The translations under genes and the position numbers were made by a program. 64,000 bases of DNA from positions 1 through 64,000 of the forward strand of contig MNRS01000013.1 in assembly GCA_001916065.1 (NCBI GenBank). The letters are read 5' to 3'. The notes under the pieces are model-generated. The model had not been told where the DNA came from and did not search any database. It saw only the letters and a list, made by a program, of their open reading frames with translations. This document shows positions 36,193-43,968 of the stretch, one piece after another; position 1 is the first letter of the stretch, and the number at the start of each line of letters is the position of its first letter. This DNA comes from Clostridium sp. 28_17. Lineage in GTDB: Bacteria > Bacillota > Clostridia > TANB77 > CAG-508.

Positions 36193-37656
36193 TTATCTGC
36201 TCGCATTATCATCCCCATCAGGATGTATTTTCTCATCTTCAATTATTTTATTTGAAACTTTTTTTACAATTTTTGAAAACTCTCTTTCCTTATCTCTATG
36301 TTCATCTACTGAATATGTTTTTACTCCATCACTTTTTTCTGCATATTTATTATATACACTTAAAATATCACTATTATAGTCAATCATTTCTCTTACAAGA
36401 TGATCATATATTTTTTTGACCATATATTTTCCATTTTCTATTACAACATTTTTTGCAGAATATAAATCACTAGGTTTTGTATAGTCTTGTACACAACTTT
36501 TTACTAGAAATTCATCTAAATTTTGCATAGTTTCAGAATCTTTATATTCGTTTTCCTTTCCTGATTTATTTAGTTTTTCGTCACTTAATGTTTTTTCTTT
36601 TAAATCTAAATATTTTACTATTTCTTTATCCTTTGGATTATATATTTCACACAATCTTTTTACTTCTTTAAAATCCATTTTTTTGGCTTTATACGTAAAA
36701 TTTGCATTCCAATTTCTTTTTTCTTTTATTAATTCAAATAAATTTAAATATTCATTTATATTATCTATAAGATTAAGAATTTTACCAACTTGAACTTCAT
36801 TTACATTCTGCTTATCTTGTTCTATTTGAATTAATTTATAACATTTGTCTCTTTGTTCTTCTAATGCGACTCTTACATTAATTGCATATGCTTTTTCTTG
36901 CATTTGAGCATATCCATTAGCCAAATTATTTTTTCTGGCATCATTACTTTCAAAACATTCTACAAGATAATCACCAACCAATTCTCTTTTTTTGTCATTA
37001 TCTTCATTTGCGTCATTTATAAATTTTGTTATTTTTTCCCCATTTATAAATTTTTGTTTTTCTTCTTTGCTCTCTTTCTCAAGTTGATTTAATATTTTTT
37101 CTCTTCTTGCATTCCATTTTTTTTCTTGCTCTTTTTCTTTTATATATTTTAACATTTCAATATTTTGTTGTTTTTTCATGATTTCAATATCTTCATCAAC
37201 AAAGATTTTATTCATTTTACCATTTCCATTATTACTAAATGTCTTTGTTATTCGAACATTATTTTTATCTTTAACTGCAAGCATATTGGTGCCTTCAACT
37301 GTTAATTCAAAAGGAACACCATCCTTTTTTTTATATTGCATTAATTTATAGTAACCATCAAATCCTGGTTTTTCATCAAAATTCTCATGAAACTGTTCAG
37401 TTAAATACTGAATTATAGTTTTTGCCTTTTCAGTTCTGTCTGTTGTACTTTGTATAGTTCCTATGACTGCTTCCTGTTCTTTGCTATTGATTTTATATTT
37501 TAGTATTATTGCAAGAATTCTATTAATATCACCTTTATCATTTTTTACTTCTAAATCCTTGAGTATAAATGATGGTCTTTCTTTATTTATACTATCAAAT
37601 ATTTTTGTAGAATATTCTATATAATTTTTGTTATTTAAATTTTGATTTTTTTCCAT
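36193..37656 (-). CDS. Unknown cytoplasmic coiled-coil protein, 487 residues
   Basis: Not recognised. The sequence is strongly charged with long predicted helices (EEQRDKCYKLIQIEQDKQNVNEVQVGK and similar), no membrane helix and no signal. The N-terminus contains DINRILAIILKYKINSKEQEAVIGTIQ, and a beta-like part reads VPFELTVEGTNMLAVKDKNNVRI. The C-terminus is acidic (EKIHPDGDDNASR). It is 25 bp upstream of prmC on the same strand and divergent from sigK. Its context suggests nothing specific. Confidence 0.7.
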   Translation of the reverse strand: MEKNQNLNNKNYIEYSTKIFDSINKERPSFILKDLEVKNDKGDINRILAIILKYKINSKEQEAVIGTIQSTTDRTEKAKTIIQYLTEQFHENFDEKPGFDGYYKLMQYKKKDGVPFELTVEGTNMLAVKDKNNVRITKTFSNNGNGKMNKIFVDEDIEIMKKQQNIEMLKYIKEKEQEKKWNARREKILNQLEKESKEEKQKFINGEKITKFINDANEDNDKKRELVGDYLVECFESNDARKNNLANGYAQMQEKAYAINVRVALEEQRDKCYKLIQIEQDKQNVNEVQVGKILNLIDNINEYLNLFELIKEKRNWNANFTYKAKKMDFKEVKRLCEIYNPKDKEIVKYLDLKEKTLSDEKLNKSGKENEYKDSETMQNLDEFLVKSCVQDYTKPSDLYSAKNVVIENGKYMVKKIYDHLVREMIDYNSDILSVYNKYAEKSDGVKTYSVDEHRDKEREFSKIVKKVSNKIIEDEKIHPDGDDNASR

Positions 37657-37758
37657 TAAATTATCCCTTTCTTTTGTTTATTTCTATACTTTTTATATCA
37701 TATTTTACTGCTTTTTACAATAAAATTATTAAATCTTTTTGTACTTGCACTTTTAATT

Positions 37759-37782
37759 TTTTTTAACATATAATTTTATATA
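37759..37782 (+). promoter_or_regulatory. Possible mother-cell (sigma-E/K-like) promoter of sigK
   Basis: The sequence GCAC, 16 bases of mostly T, then CATATAAT resembles the sigma-K (AC and CATA) and sigma-E (CATACAAT) patterns. It ends about 20 bp before the GGAGG ribosome binding site of sigK. Sigma-E control and autoregulation are known for sigK; the match here is tentative. Confidence 0.35.
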
Positions 37783-37802
37783 TAAGATTTGGAGGTGCAA
37801 TA

Positions 37803-38517
37803 ATGATAGAAGCACTTTGTAGTATTGGAATTTTTGGTTTTTTTCAATTTTTTAAATCATCAATGTTTGTTGTTCGGCTATATAACTGGAAATAATTTAT
37901 TTCCCGAGCCATTAACAAGCGAAGAAGAAAAAATCTACTTGGAAAAAATGAAAAATAATGATGAAGAGGCTAGAAATATTCTAATAGAAAGAAACTTAAG
38001 ATTAGTTGCACATGTTGTTAAGAAATATTCAAATACTAAAGTTGACCCAGATGATTTAATTTCTATTGGCACAATTGGATTGATTAAAGGTATAAATAGT
38101 TTTAATGTGGATAAAGGTTCAAAACTTAGTACATATGTTTCGAGATGTATTGATAATGAAATCTTGATGCATTTGCGTTCTACAAAAAAATTAAATGCCG
38201 AAGTTTATTTAAATGAACCTATTGGAAAAGATAAAGATGATAATGTTGTTACTCTACAAGAAGTTTTAGAAAATGATGATAGAAATATAGAAGATGAAGT
38301 TGATTTAAAAATGAAAATCAAAAAGTTGTATAAAAAAATTGGAGAAGTTTTAAAAGATAGAGAAAAAACTATTATAGAATTACGATTTGGGTTAGGTGGC
38401 CATAAGCCTAAAACACAACATGAGATTGCAGATATGATGGGTATTTCTCGTTCATATGTTTCTAGAATTGAAACTAAGGCCATTGGAAAACTTAGTAATG
38501 AATTTAAAGAAGATTAA
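37803..38517 (+). CDS. sigK: RNA polymerase sigma-K factor (possible +1 frameshift near start)
   Basis: Late mother-cell sigma factor of sporulation. Region 2 reads LIERNLRLVAHVVKKYSNTKVDPDDLISIGTIGLIKGINSFN and STYVSRCIDNEILMHLR; region 4 reads DREKTIIELRFGLGG...TQHEIADMMGISRSYVSRIETKA. The best start, ATG 37803 after GGAGGTG, gives MIEALCSIGIFGFF but runs into a stop after 30 codons. The sigma-K frame is +1 relative to it. Removing one T from the T7 run near 37838-37844 joins the frames into a normal N-terminus. Otherwise translation must start at TTG 37825, which has no ribosome binding site. No skin element interrupts the gene. Confidence 0.9.
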
Positions 38518-38735
38518 ATTTTACATATTATTTTTTTACACACCTACTTAAAAAATTTTATCATATTTGCTTTAATAAAACAAGTTTTAAAAATTAAAAT
38601 AAAGTGAGAATAAATTATAAAAAATGAGATAAAATAATATAAATAATATCAAATCAATTTTATATAAACTTAATAAATTTGAAAGTTTTTTTATTGTATG
38701 TTAAACTCTAATTAAACTAATAAATAGTAATTAAT

Positions 38736-38930
38736 TTTCCCTGCATAGTGCGTGTAGACAGAATTTTTAGAACCTACAAGTTTGTAAGAGGAGCCAATCT
38801 CAAAGTATGGCGTGCATGCTTGCATTTTATGTAAGAAGCCCAGGAATATTTTGGTAGGCACCCACCTGTTTTTAGGAGCAGGTCCTTAAAAATTCAAGAC
38901 ATCTTACGGCTAAGGCGGGGTATTTTTTTG
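38736..38930 (+). ncRNA. ssrS: 6S RNA (SsrS)
   Basis: An approximately 185-base structured RNA that would bind sigma-A RNA polymerase by mimicking an open promoter. The closing stem is CCCTGC (38739-38744) with GCGGGG (38915-38920). Inside are the asymmetric bubble flanks ATAGTGCG... and ...ACGGCTAAG, and a 3' arm with GGCACCCACCTG pairing to CAGGT, a layout shared with known 6S RNAs. TATTTTTTTG follows the stem as a terminator. It lies in a 0.5-kb gene-free stretch after sigK. A covariance-model search would settle it. Confidence 0.7.
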
Positions 38931-38981
38931 CCAATAAAGTAACTCTATGTATTATCTATTTATATTAAATATTATTTTCTA

Positions 38982-39009
38982 GTTGCATACACGGTTGCAT
39001 ACATTTTTA
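38982..39009. repeat. GTTGCATACA double repeat, left copy
   Basis: GTTGCATACAC followed by GGTTGCATACATTTTT. A similar double motif in the same orientation is at 42275-42300. The two copies bracket the accessory island with the toxin-antitoxin locus and end next to tRNA-Met. Confidence 0.5.
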
Positions 39010-39029
39010 TAAAATATTACTATAAAAAA

Positions 39030-39058
39030 TTGACTTTTTATAAAAATCTGTGTATAAT
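39030..39058 (+). promoter_or_regulatory. Sigma-A promoter of the antisense antitoxin RNA
   Basis: TTGACT and TATAAT with exactly 17 bp spacing, the best promoter match in the window. The start would be near 39065. Confidence 0.7.
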
Positions 39059-39064
39059 AAAAAT

Positions 39065-39142
39065 AGAAAATGAGAGCCACGAAAGTGGTTGCCGAAGAAA
39101 TAGATAAACCATTCACTCGGTCAAAAGCAGAATGGTTTTTTT
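39065..39142 (+). ncRNA. Candidate antitoxin RNA of a type I toxin-antitoxin locus
   Basis: An RNA of about 78 bases starting ATAGAAAATGAGAGCC. It contains the small hairpin CCACGAAAGTGG and ends at a terminator made of AACCATTC (39107-39114) and GAATGGTT (39130-39137) plus seven T residues. It runs convergent to and overlaps the 3' end of the small hydrophobic peptide mRNA. The layout is that of Fst/TxpA-type loci with a shared bidirectional terminator. Confidence 0.6.
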
Positions 39143-39257
39143 ATTGCCTATGTAGTAAAATACAAATGATGATTAACAAGGCAACATTTATGATAGTCAT
39201 TCCTACTAATCCAAAGAAAAGTAGATATGTAATACTTAATAATGCTGATTCTACCAT
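39141..39257 (-). CDS. Small hydrophobic peptide, candidate type I (holin-like/Fst-like) toxin
   Basis: A 38-residue peptide starting MVESALLSITYLLFFGL and ending CILLHRQ: one membrane helix with a short charged C-terminus, like holin-like (Hol_Tox) and Fst/TxpA toxins that insert into the membrane. A strong GGGGGTGG ribosome binding site lies five bases before the ATG. A long leader (about 100 bases) separates it from a TTGTTT-17-TATAGT promoter, and the stop codon touches the shared terminator. The plus-strand ORF across this region has no ribosome binding site and is a shadow. Confidence 0.65.
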   Translation of the reverse strand: MVESALLSITYLLFFGLVGMTIINVALLIIICILLHRQ

Positions 39258-39371
39258 ATTAACCACCCCCATATATCAATCTCACAACCAGAAGTCGTGG
39301 AAGTAGTATGTAAACATCAAAGAGTTAAAGGTGGCAACACACTCCGCTTATTCTCATTTTCTATGTATAAC

Positions 39372-39400
39372 ACTATATAATATTTTTTACTAAAAAACAA
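39372..39400 (-). promoter_or_regulatory. Promoter of the candidate toxin mRNA
   Basis: On the minus strand TTGTTT and TATAGT are 17 bp apart. The transcript would start near 39365 with ATAGAAAATGAGA, the same 13 bases as the antitoxin RNA start, so the two promoters face each other across an imperfect inverted repeat. The remaining stretch to 39632 is AT-rich, and nothing else is seen in it. Confidence 0.55.
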
Positions 39401-39632
39401 GCGAACACAGTAAAATTTTACAATTATTTTGTTTTATACATATTGTCATAGAAATGTAATATTTATTAAATAGTTTTTTGTAAGTTCATTTATAGTAAAA
39501 ATAGTTATATTTTCAATTTTTATATTATCTATAATAAATTATACTGTCATCATCTAAAAATCCCTCAGTTAAGTCATTAAGTAACTAATCTAATTTACTT
39601 TTATATTAATTCTGTACGAGCCTTATATTCAA

Positions 39633-40730
39633 TTATTGTAAAGGTTTCTCCTTATACTGTTCTATCCAATAAGTATAATATGGATTGTCCCAAGTTGTTC
39701 CATCATAATATGTTACATCTTTCACAATAGCAATTACCTTTGATATTCCGTGAGCTGAATCTAACTTCCAACCATAATTTTTGCCACCAGTTGCACCTGC
39801 AACTACATTTACATTATCTGCTTGTCCTGTAAATTCAAATCCTCCACCATTGTAGTTAAATTGAGGCTTTATTTTTAGTGGATAATTATTATTATCATAA
39901 GCTAAAACTGCTACATTGTAATCTTTAATTGTTTTATTAGAATTATTTTTTATTACAACTTCTATCATATCTGGATACAATGATTTATATCTATCATCTT
40001 GTACTAGGATTTTTGCACTTTCAACAGTTACTTCTTGTTCATTCTTATATTTTTCGATTTCTTGTTCCTTAGCTTTATCTTTTATTTGATTGCTTTTTTC
40101 TGTGATTTCGGTATCATTGCTTATAACATCTTGTAAATCTTTAATCTTTTGGTTAGCTGTTACATAGTCATTGTTTGAAATTAAAGAATCTACTTCTGCT
40201 AAAGTTTTGTCCTTTAAATTTTCCTTGTTGTTCTTAATATAATCTTGTGCAACTTTGTAATTATTTTTGTCTAGCTCTATTACTTTAGAATAACTCTTTA
40301 TAGCTTCTAATATATTTTCATCTTTTTCATATTTTTGTCCCTCAACAAAACTATCTTTTGAAGATTTTACATTTTCAATATCATCTTTAGCCGATTTTAT
40401 ACTGTTTTCAAATTCCTTTATATTAGAATATCTATTAATTTCTTCTATTGTATTATCATAATCTTTTGAACCATTTACAAATGATTCTACAAGATACTTT
40501 AATTTGTCTTGAAAAATTTTTTCGATTTTCTTTTTTTCATCATAACTTTGTGTAGTGCTATATATTTCTTGTAATTTTGAAACATCTACATTATCAAGGT
40601 TTTGTTTAAATTTCACAACCGGATTATTCAAATACTTTAAAAATGCTATTATAATAACAATTATAATGATTCCAGCTATACCTAGAACAATTTTTTTATT
40701 GTCTTTAATATTTATTTTTTTATCTTCCAT
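39633..40730 (-). CDS. Membrane-anchored protein with C-terminal DUF5780-like domain
   Basis: A 365-residue protein with a cytoplasmic Lys-rich start, one membrane helix (about 13-31), and a long helical stalk. The stalk contains a TPR-like segment, EGQKYEKDENILEAIKSYSKVIELDKNNYKVAQDYI. The C-terminal domain begins VTVESAKILVQDDRYKSLYPDMIEVVIKNNS and ends VTYYDGTTWDNPYYTYWIEQYKEKPL, matching the DUF5780 style. Function unknown. It lies 14 bp after another membrane-anchored gene, so the two are likely one operon inside the accessory island. Confidence 0.75.
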   Translation of the reverse strand: MEDKKINIKDNKKIVLGIAGIIIIVIIIAFLKYLNNPVVKFKQNLDNVDVSKLQEIYSTTQSYDEKKKIEKIFQDKLKYLVESFVNGSKDYDNTIEEINRYSNIKEFENSIKSAKDDIENVKSSKDSFVEGQKYEKDENILEAIKSYSKVIELDKNNYKVAQDYIKNNKENLKDKTLAEVDSLISNNDYVTANQKIKDLQDVISNDTEITEKSNQIKDKAKEQEIEKYKNEQEVTVESAKILVQDDRYKSLYPDMIEVVIKNNSNKTIKDYNVAVLAYDNNNYPLKIKPQFNYNGGGFEFTGQADNVNVVAGATGGKNYGWKLDSAHGISKVIAIVKDVTYYDGTTWDNPYYTYWIEQYKEKPLQ

Positions 40731-40744
40731 ATATTACATCCCCT

Positions 40745-41362
40745 TTAAATTTTATTTATAATATTGTTATAATTTACGTCATTATATACAGTTGCCTTTT
40801 CCCAAGTTTCATTTATTGAATTTGTCAAACCATCAAAAATTACTTTTACAAAGTCTTTGCCTAAATTTATACCACCATTATTTACTGTTGTATTTTCCAT
40901 TTCTTCTAAGCTATCTGCATAATCACTTTCTACAAATGTGCAACCAACTATTTCTCCATTTTTAGTTACAAATATTCTTCTTATTGTTTCTTGATTTTTC
41001 CCTATTGTTTCCATATCGAATAAATATATTGTTTCTCCCTGTTCGTTTGTTGTTTTCCTAGCCTCATATATTTTTTTACAAAAATCTTTTAATGATGTTG
41101 GCTCTGCTGGTTTTGCAATTTCTGTATAATCTGTTGTATTTGCATTTTCTTTTGTTTCTGGATTTTGTAATTTGTTATTTACATTTATCAATTCTGCAAG
41201 TAATTCCTTTTCATTATCATTCAATGTTATTTCTTCTGCTATCGTTAGGGATTTTTTATTATTTTCTGTCGTTCCCCTGTAAAAACATATAAAATATAAC
41301 ACTACTATTATTGCCAATATCCCTATTAATGACAATATAATTTTTTTAGTTTTCTTTTCCAT
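40745..41362 (-). CDS. Unknown membrane-anchored extracytoplasmic protein
   Basis: About 205 residues, not recognised. A single N-terminal helix (KIILSLIGILAIIVVLYFICF) is followed by an Asn/Glu/Lys-rich segment. A small alpha/beta domain then carries ETIYLFDMETIGKNQETIRRIFVTKNGEIVGC and a C-terminal GGINLGKDFVKVIFDGLTNSINETWEKA. Start 41362 follows AAAGGA. It is first in the operon with the DUF5780-like protein; both would face the outside of the membrane. Confidence 0.6.
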   Translation of the reverse strand: MEKKTKKIILSLIGILAIIVVLYFICFYRGTTENNKKSLTIAEEITLNDNEKELLAELINVNNKLQNPETKENANTTDYTEIAKPAEPTSLKDFCKKIYEARKTTNEQGETIYLFDMETIGKNQETIRRIFVTKNGEIVGCTFVESDYADSLEEMENTTVNNGGINLGKDFVKVIFDGLTNSINETWEKATVYNDVNYNNIINKI

Positions 41363-41380
41363 ATTAATTTTTCCTTTCAA

Positions 41381-41703
41381 AATTTTATATTTAATTTGCT
41401 TAGTGTAGATTTTGAGTTATCTTGTTTCTAGTTTATGCCAAAATAGATTTCCTATTTATTCTAATAATCTGGTTAAAATTCTTACGTACTAGGGCTTTCT
41501 ACATATAATTCCATTTTATTCTTTTGATTGTTCACCCCCTTAAAAAATACATACTGGAATATTAATAACAACTCTACAATTTTCGACAATATAATTATAT
41601 AACTATTATTCATATTTGTAAATAACTTTGACGACTAAAAATAATTAATTTTCCTAATATAATATACTTATTATTCATATACTATATAAGGAGGTATTCT
41701 TCA
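41381..41703. other. Gene-free stretch upstream of the XRE regulator
   Basis: About 320 bp, AT-rich, between divergent genes. It should hold the promoters of both. TAATATAATATA near 41657 and a TTGACG at 41627 are visible but wrongly spaced to each other. AAGGAGG stands before the XRE start. No further gene or stable hairpin was seen. Confidence 0.4.
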
Positions 41704-42039
41704 ATGGAAAATCTTAGAAAAATAAGAGAAAAAAGAAATATAAATCAACTAAAAATTGCTATGGATATTGGAATAACTCAGGAATCTATTTCTAAATATG
41801 AAAATGGAAATGCTTTTCCATCGAAAGACGTTCTTATCAAATTAGCTGACTACTTAAATTGTAGTATTGATTATTTATTAGGAAGAACAGATAACCCTAA
41901 TGTAAATAAGGATTCCAATAATACAAAAAACGAAAATGTAGAAAATTTAATTTTTAGATATAATAATTTGACCAATGAAAATAAAATAAAACTAGAGGGT
42001 TGCTTACTTGCAATAGAAAAAGAGCAAATCAAAAAGTAG
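41704..42039 (+). CDS. XRE-family helix-turn-helix regulator
   Basis: A 111-residue protein with a complete phage-repressor-like helix-turn-helix: LRKIREKRNINQLKIAMDIGITQESISKYENGNAFPSKDVLIKLADYLNCSIDYLLGRTD (residues 4-64). A short Asn-rich linker and a helical tail, probably for dimerisation, follow. It lies in the small accessory island and may control the neighbouring divergent operon. The terminator after it overlaps the stop codon. Confidence 0.88.
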   Translation: MENLRKIREKRNINQLKIAMDIGITQESISKYENGNAFPSKDVLIKLADYLNCSIDYLLGRTDNPNVNKDSNNTKNENVENLIFRYNNLTNENKIKLEGCLLAIEKEQIKK

Positions 42040-42062
42040 GAAGAAACATCTCCTACTTTTTA
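42032..42062. terminator. Bidirectional terminator after the XRE gene
   Basis: AAAAGTAGGA (42032-42041) pairs with TCCTACTTTT (42051-42060). It includes the XRE stop codon and the stop region of the convergent small gene. Confidence 0.8.
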
Positions 42063-42248
42063 TGTACTAATGTAAATGTTATAATTTCCGTTCATTTGTA
42101 ATATAATTTCTTGTCCTAATTCTATATCAATTACATCATCTAAACAAATTTCCACTTCTTCATTAAGTTTAAAATTATAATTGCTAAATATTATTTTTCT
42201 ACTTGTAACCATACTTTTTAAATTATGTATTAGAATCCCCAGTTTCAA
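42060..42248 (-). CDS. Possible small protein, up to 62 residues
   Basis: A short ORF with a compact beta-like composition (FNEEVEICLDDVI-type and IELGQEIILQMNGNYNIYIS). It recalls the small SpoVT/AbrB-sized or sporulation accessory peptides, but no family is recognised. The start is unclear: TTG at 42248 has no good ribosome binding site, and an internal ATG at about 42212 has only AAAAAG. It sits between the convergent XRE gene and the right-hand GTTGCATACA repeat. Confidence 0.4.
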   Translation of the reverse strand: MKLGILIHNLKSMVTSRKIIFSNYNFKLNEEVEICLDDVIDIELGQEIILQMNGNYNIYIST

Positions 42249-42274
42249 GCATTATTTCTAGTTAAAAAAATCTC

Positions 42275-42300
42275 GTTGCATACATTTTGCATACATTCTC
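42275..42300. repeat. GTTGCATACA double repeat, right copy
   Basis: GTTGCATACATTTTGCATACATTCTC, similar and parallel to the copy at 38982-39009. It lies 44 bp from the 3' end of the tRNA-Met gene. Confidence 0.5.
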
Positions 42301-42313
42301 AAAAAATCGCAAT

Positions 42314-42336
42314 AAAAAAAAGCCCTCAAATGAGCT
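42314..42336 (-). terminator. Terminator of tRNA-Met
   Basis: On the minus strand AGCTC and GAGGGCT pair over an ATTT-type loop, followed by seven T residues, just after the tRNA CCA end. Confidence 0.7.
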
Positions 42337-42343
42337 AATTTAT

Positions 42344-42420
42344 TGGTAGCGAAGGTGGGATTCGAACCTACGACCTGCCGGGTATGAACCGGATGCTCTA
42401 GCCAACTGAGCTACTTCGCC
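42344..42420 (-). tRNA. tRNA-Met (anticodon CAT)
   Basis: A 77-base cloverleaf on the minus strand. Acceptor arms are GGCGAAG and CTTCGCT. The D-arm is GCTCAGTTGGCTAGAGC, the anticodon loop is TTCATAC, and the T-arm is GGTTCGAATCC. ACCA is encoded at the 3' end. The G1-U72 pair and the ordinary anticodon stem favour elongator methionine. A lysidine-modified tRNA-Ile2 cannot be fully excluded, but its usual identity elements are not seen. Confidence 0.93.
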
Positions 42421-42539
42421 ATATGTATTGCGATATTTATTATACATTGTGTTTTATAATTTGTCAAGAAAAAAATGCAAGTTTTTTAAAAATTTATCCA
42501 ATCAAGATATTAATCACTTACATTTTTACTCTATAATTA

Positions 42540-42836
42540 TTATTCTCTCTCTCTTTCTTCACCTGAATTTTCTTTTTCTTCTTTCACAACTTTTACATTT
42601 ACTTTATCATTTATTTTTGTATCCATTTTTTTCTTATTATTTTTTGTTTTTCCTACTTTAGGTTCTGCCACCATTTTTTCCAATAAAGATATATTAATTT
42701 CATCTTGTTGTTGTTCAATTTCTTTTACTCTTTTATCTACTTCATCCTCATTATCAATTGAAGTTGCAAAAAAAGATTTTATTACATCAAAAAAAGAATC
42801 TTTAGTTTTAGCTTCATAATTAACTGGAATATCCAT
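42540..42836 (-). CDS. Unknown small charged protein
   Basis: A 98-residue protein, not recognised. It starts MDIPVNYEAKTKDSFFDVIKSFF and continues with acidic and Lys-rich helices (EVDKRVKEIEQQQDEINISLLEKMVAEPKVG). The tail is disordered (NSGEERERE). No signal or membrane helix. It lies between cmk and tRNA-Met on the minus strand and may share the cmk transcript (61 bp gap). Confidence 0.55.
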   Translation of the reverse strand: MDIPVNYEAKTKDSFFDVIKSFFATSIDNEDEVDKRVKEIEQQQDEINISLLEKMVAEPKVGKTKNNKKKMDTKINDKVNVKVVKEEKENSGEERERE

Positions 42837-42897
42837 TTTATTACCTCTTTCTTATTTTTAAAAATAAAACTAAAACCATTATACCATATTTTTACAG

Positions 42898-43548
42898 TTA
42901 AATCAATAGTTTCTTAATATTTTCAACAACTTGATCTATTGTTAAACTTGTAGAATCAATAATAATTGCATCATTTGCCTTCTTTAATGCCCCAACTTTT
43001 TTATGCATATCATTATAATCTCTCATTTTTACATTTTCCAAAACTTCTTCATAAGTAGTATTTATACCATTTTGAACATTTTCTTCATATCTTCTTTTTG
43101 CTCTTACTTCCTCGCTTGCATCCAAATAAATTTTAACATCAGCATTTGGAAAAACCACAGTTCCAATGTCTCTACCTTCTACTATAACATTTTTTCCCTT
43201 GGCTAAATTTCTTTGAACTTCAACCATTCTTTCTCTTACAGGAATAATAGAAGAAATTTGTGACACAACTTCTGTTACCTCTTTTGTTCTAATTTCTTTG
43301 CTGACATCTTCTCCATTTAATAAAATAATATCTTTGTCACCTGTATTATCAATTTTGATATTAATATTATTTGCTATTTTTATAATTTTTTCTTCATTAT
43401 CTAATTTAACATTTTCTCTTAGCACCTGTAAAGCCACACATCTATATGTTGCTCCTGTATCTAAATTTAAAAAACCTAATTCTTTTTCGATTCTTTTTGT
43501 TACTGTTCCTTTTCCGCTTCCTGCAGGTCCATCAACTGCTACTATCAT
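42898..43548 (-). CDS. cmk: Cytidylate kinase
   Basis: A 216-residue kinase phosphorylating CMP and dCMP. It has the P-loop VDGPAGSGKGTVTKRI and LGFLNLDTGATYRC. The NMP-binding insert includes VSQISSIIPVRERMVEVQRNLAKGKNVIVEGRDIGTVVFPNADVKIYLDAS, and RRYEE and RDYNDMHKKVGALKKA are the lid motifs. It is second in a small operon after a 70-residue gene, 18 bp apart. Confidence 0.96.
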   Translation of the reverse strand: MIVAVDGPAGSGKGTVTKRIEKELGFLNLDTGATYRCVALQVLRENVKLDNEEKIIKIANNINIKIDNTGDKDIILLNGEDVSKEIRTKEVTEVVSQISSIIPVRERMVEVQRNLAKGKNVIVEGRDIGTVVFPNADVKIYLDASEEVRAKRRYEENVQNGINTTYEEVLENVKMRDYNDMHKKVGALKKANDAIIIDSTSLTIDQVVENIKKLLI

Positions 43549-43566
43549 TTTTTACACCCTTTCCTT

Positions 43567-43779
43567 TTAATTAATTTTCTTAGAGACAATTTTATCTATT
43601 GATATTTCTTTGGGAATAATTACTTTACCACGCACTACATTTCGAGGTTGTTCTATTTCATATAATTTATTTAATAACTCATTTTCTTTTTTAAAAAATA
43701 TTGCAAATAGATTTTTCCTTATTTTTGAAAATATATCTTCTTTTACAATTATTAAGCCTGTTTCTATTTTTTTGCTCAT
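43567..43779 (-). CDS. Unknown 70-residue protein upstream of cmk
   Basis: A short basic protein, MSKKIETGLIIVKEDIF..., with one amphipathic, moderately hydrophobic helix (FSKIRKNLFAIFFKKENELL) and a beta-like C-terminus (VVRGKVIIPKEISIDKIVSKKIN). Not recognised; small proteins of this sort before cmk occur in other Clostridia as far as gene order suggests. A GAGGGAATA ribosome binding region precedes it. Confidence 0.55.
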   Translation of the reverse strand: MSKKIETGLIIVKEDIFSKIRKNLFAIFFKKENELLNKLYEIEQPRNVVRGKVIIPKEISIDKIVSKKIN

Positions 43780-43874
43780 ATTATTCCCTCTTTTTGTTAC
43801 TATTCACTGTCAGTGAAATGTAGCCTCTTTTTTCACATTATATATTTTTTTCTTTTTTTTATCAATACCTTTAC

Positions 43875-43903
43875 TTGAATTTTAGCGTATAATGATGTAT
43901 AAT
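43875..43903 (+). promoter_or_regulatory. Sigma-A promoter of asnS
   Basis: TTGAAT and TATAAT, 17 bp apart. Transcription would start near 43910, giving a leader of about 60 bases. Confidence 0.65.
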
Positions 43904-43920
43904 TTTCACATACTAAAAAG

Positions 43921-43966
43921 AAGATACTTGTTTAAACTTTCCAATTAAATCTGTATCTTAGGAAGG
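43921..43966 (+). promoter_or_regulatory. Structured leader of asnS with possible ribosome-site pairing
   Basis: AAGATAC (43921-43927) pairs with GTATCTT (43953-43959). In the loop, CTTTCC (43937-43942) can pair with GGAAGG (43961-43966), which is the ribosome binding site. This could be a pseudoknot or an alternative fold masking the start. No T-box signature is present. Confidence 0.4.
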
Positions 43967-43968
43967 GA

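Noticed and set aside
37803..38517. Skin-element interruption of sigK
   Set aside because: The coding region is continuous apart from the one-base frame change; no recombinase or phage genes lie within it.
38736..38930. tmRNA (ssrA) instead of 6S RNA
   Set aside because: The element is only about 190 bases, has no tRNA-like 3' end with CCA and no tag-peptide frame; the stem and bubble layout fits 6S better.
39070..39306. Plus-strand 78-residue ORF across the toxin-antitoxin region
   Set aside because: No ribosome binding site, and it overlaps the antitoxin RNA, shared terminator and toxin ORF; its sequence looks like read-through of structured RNA.
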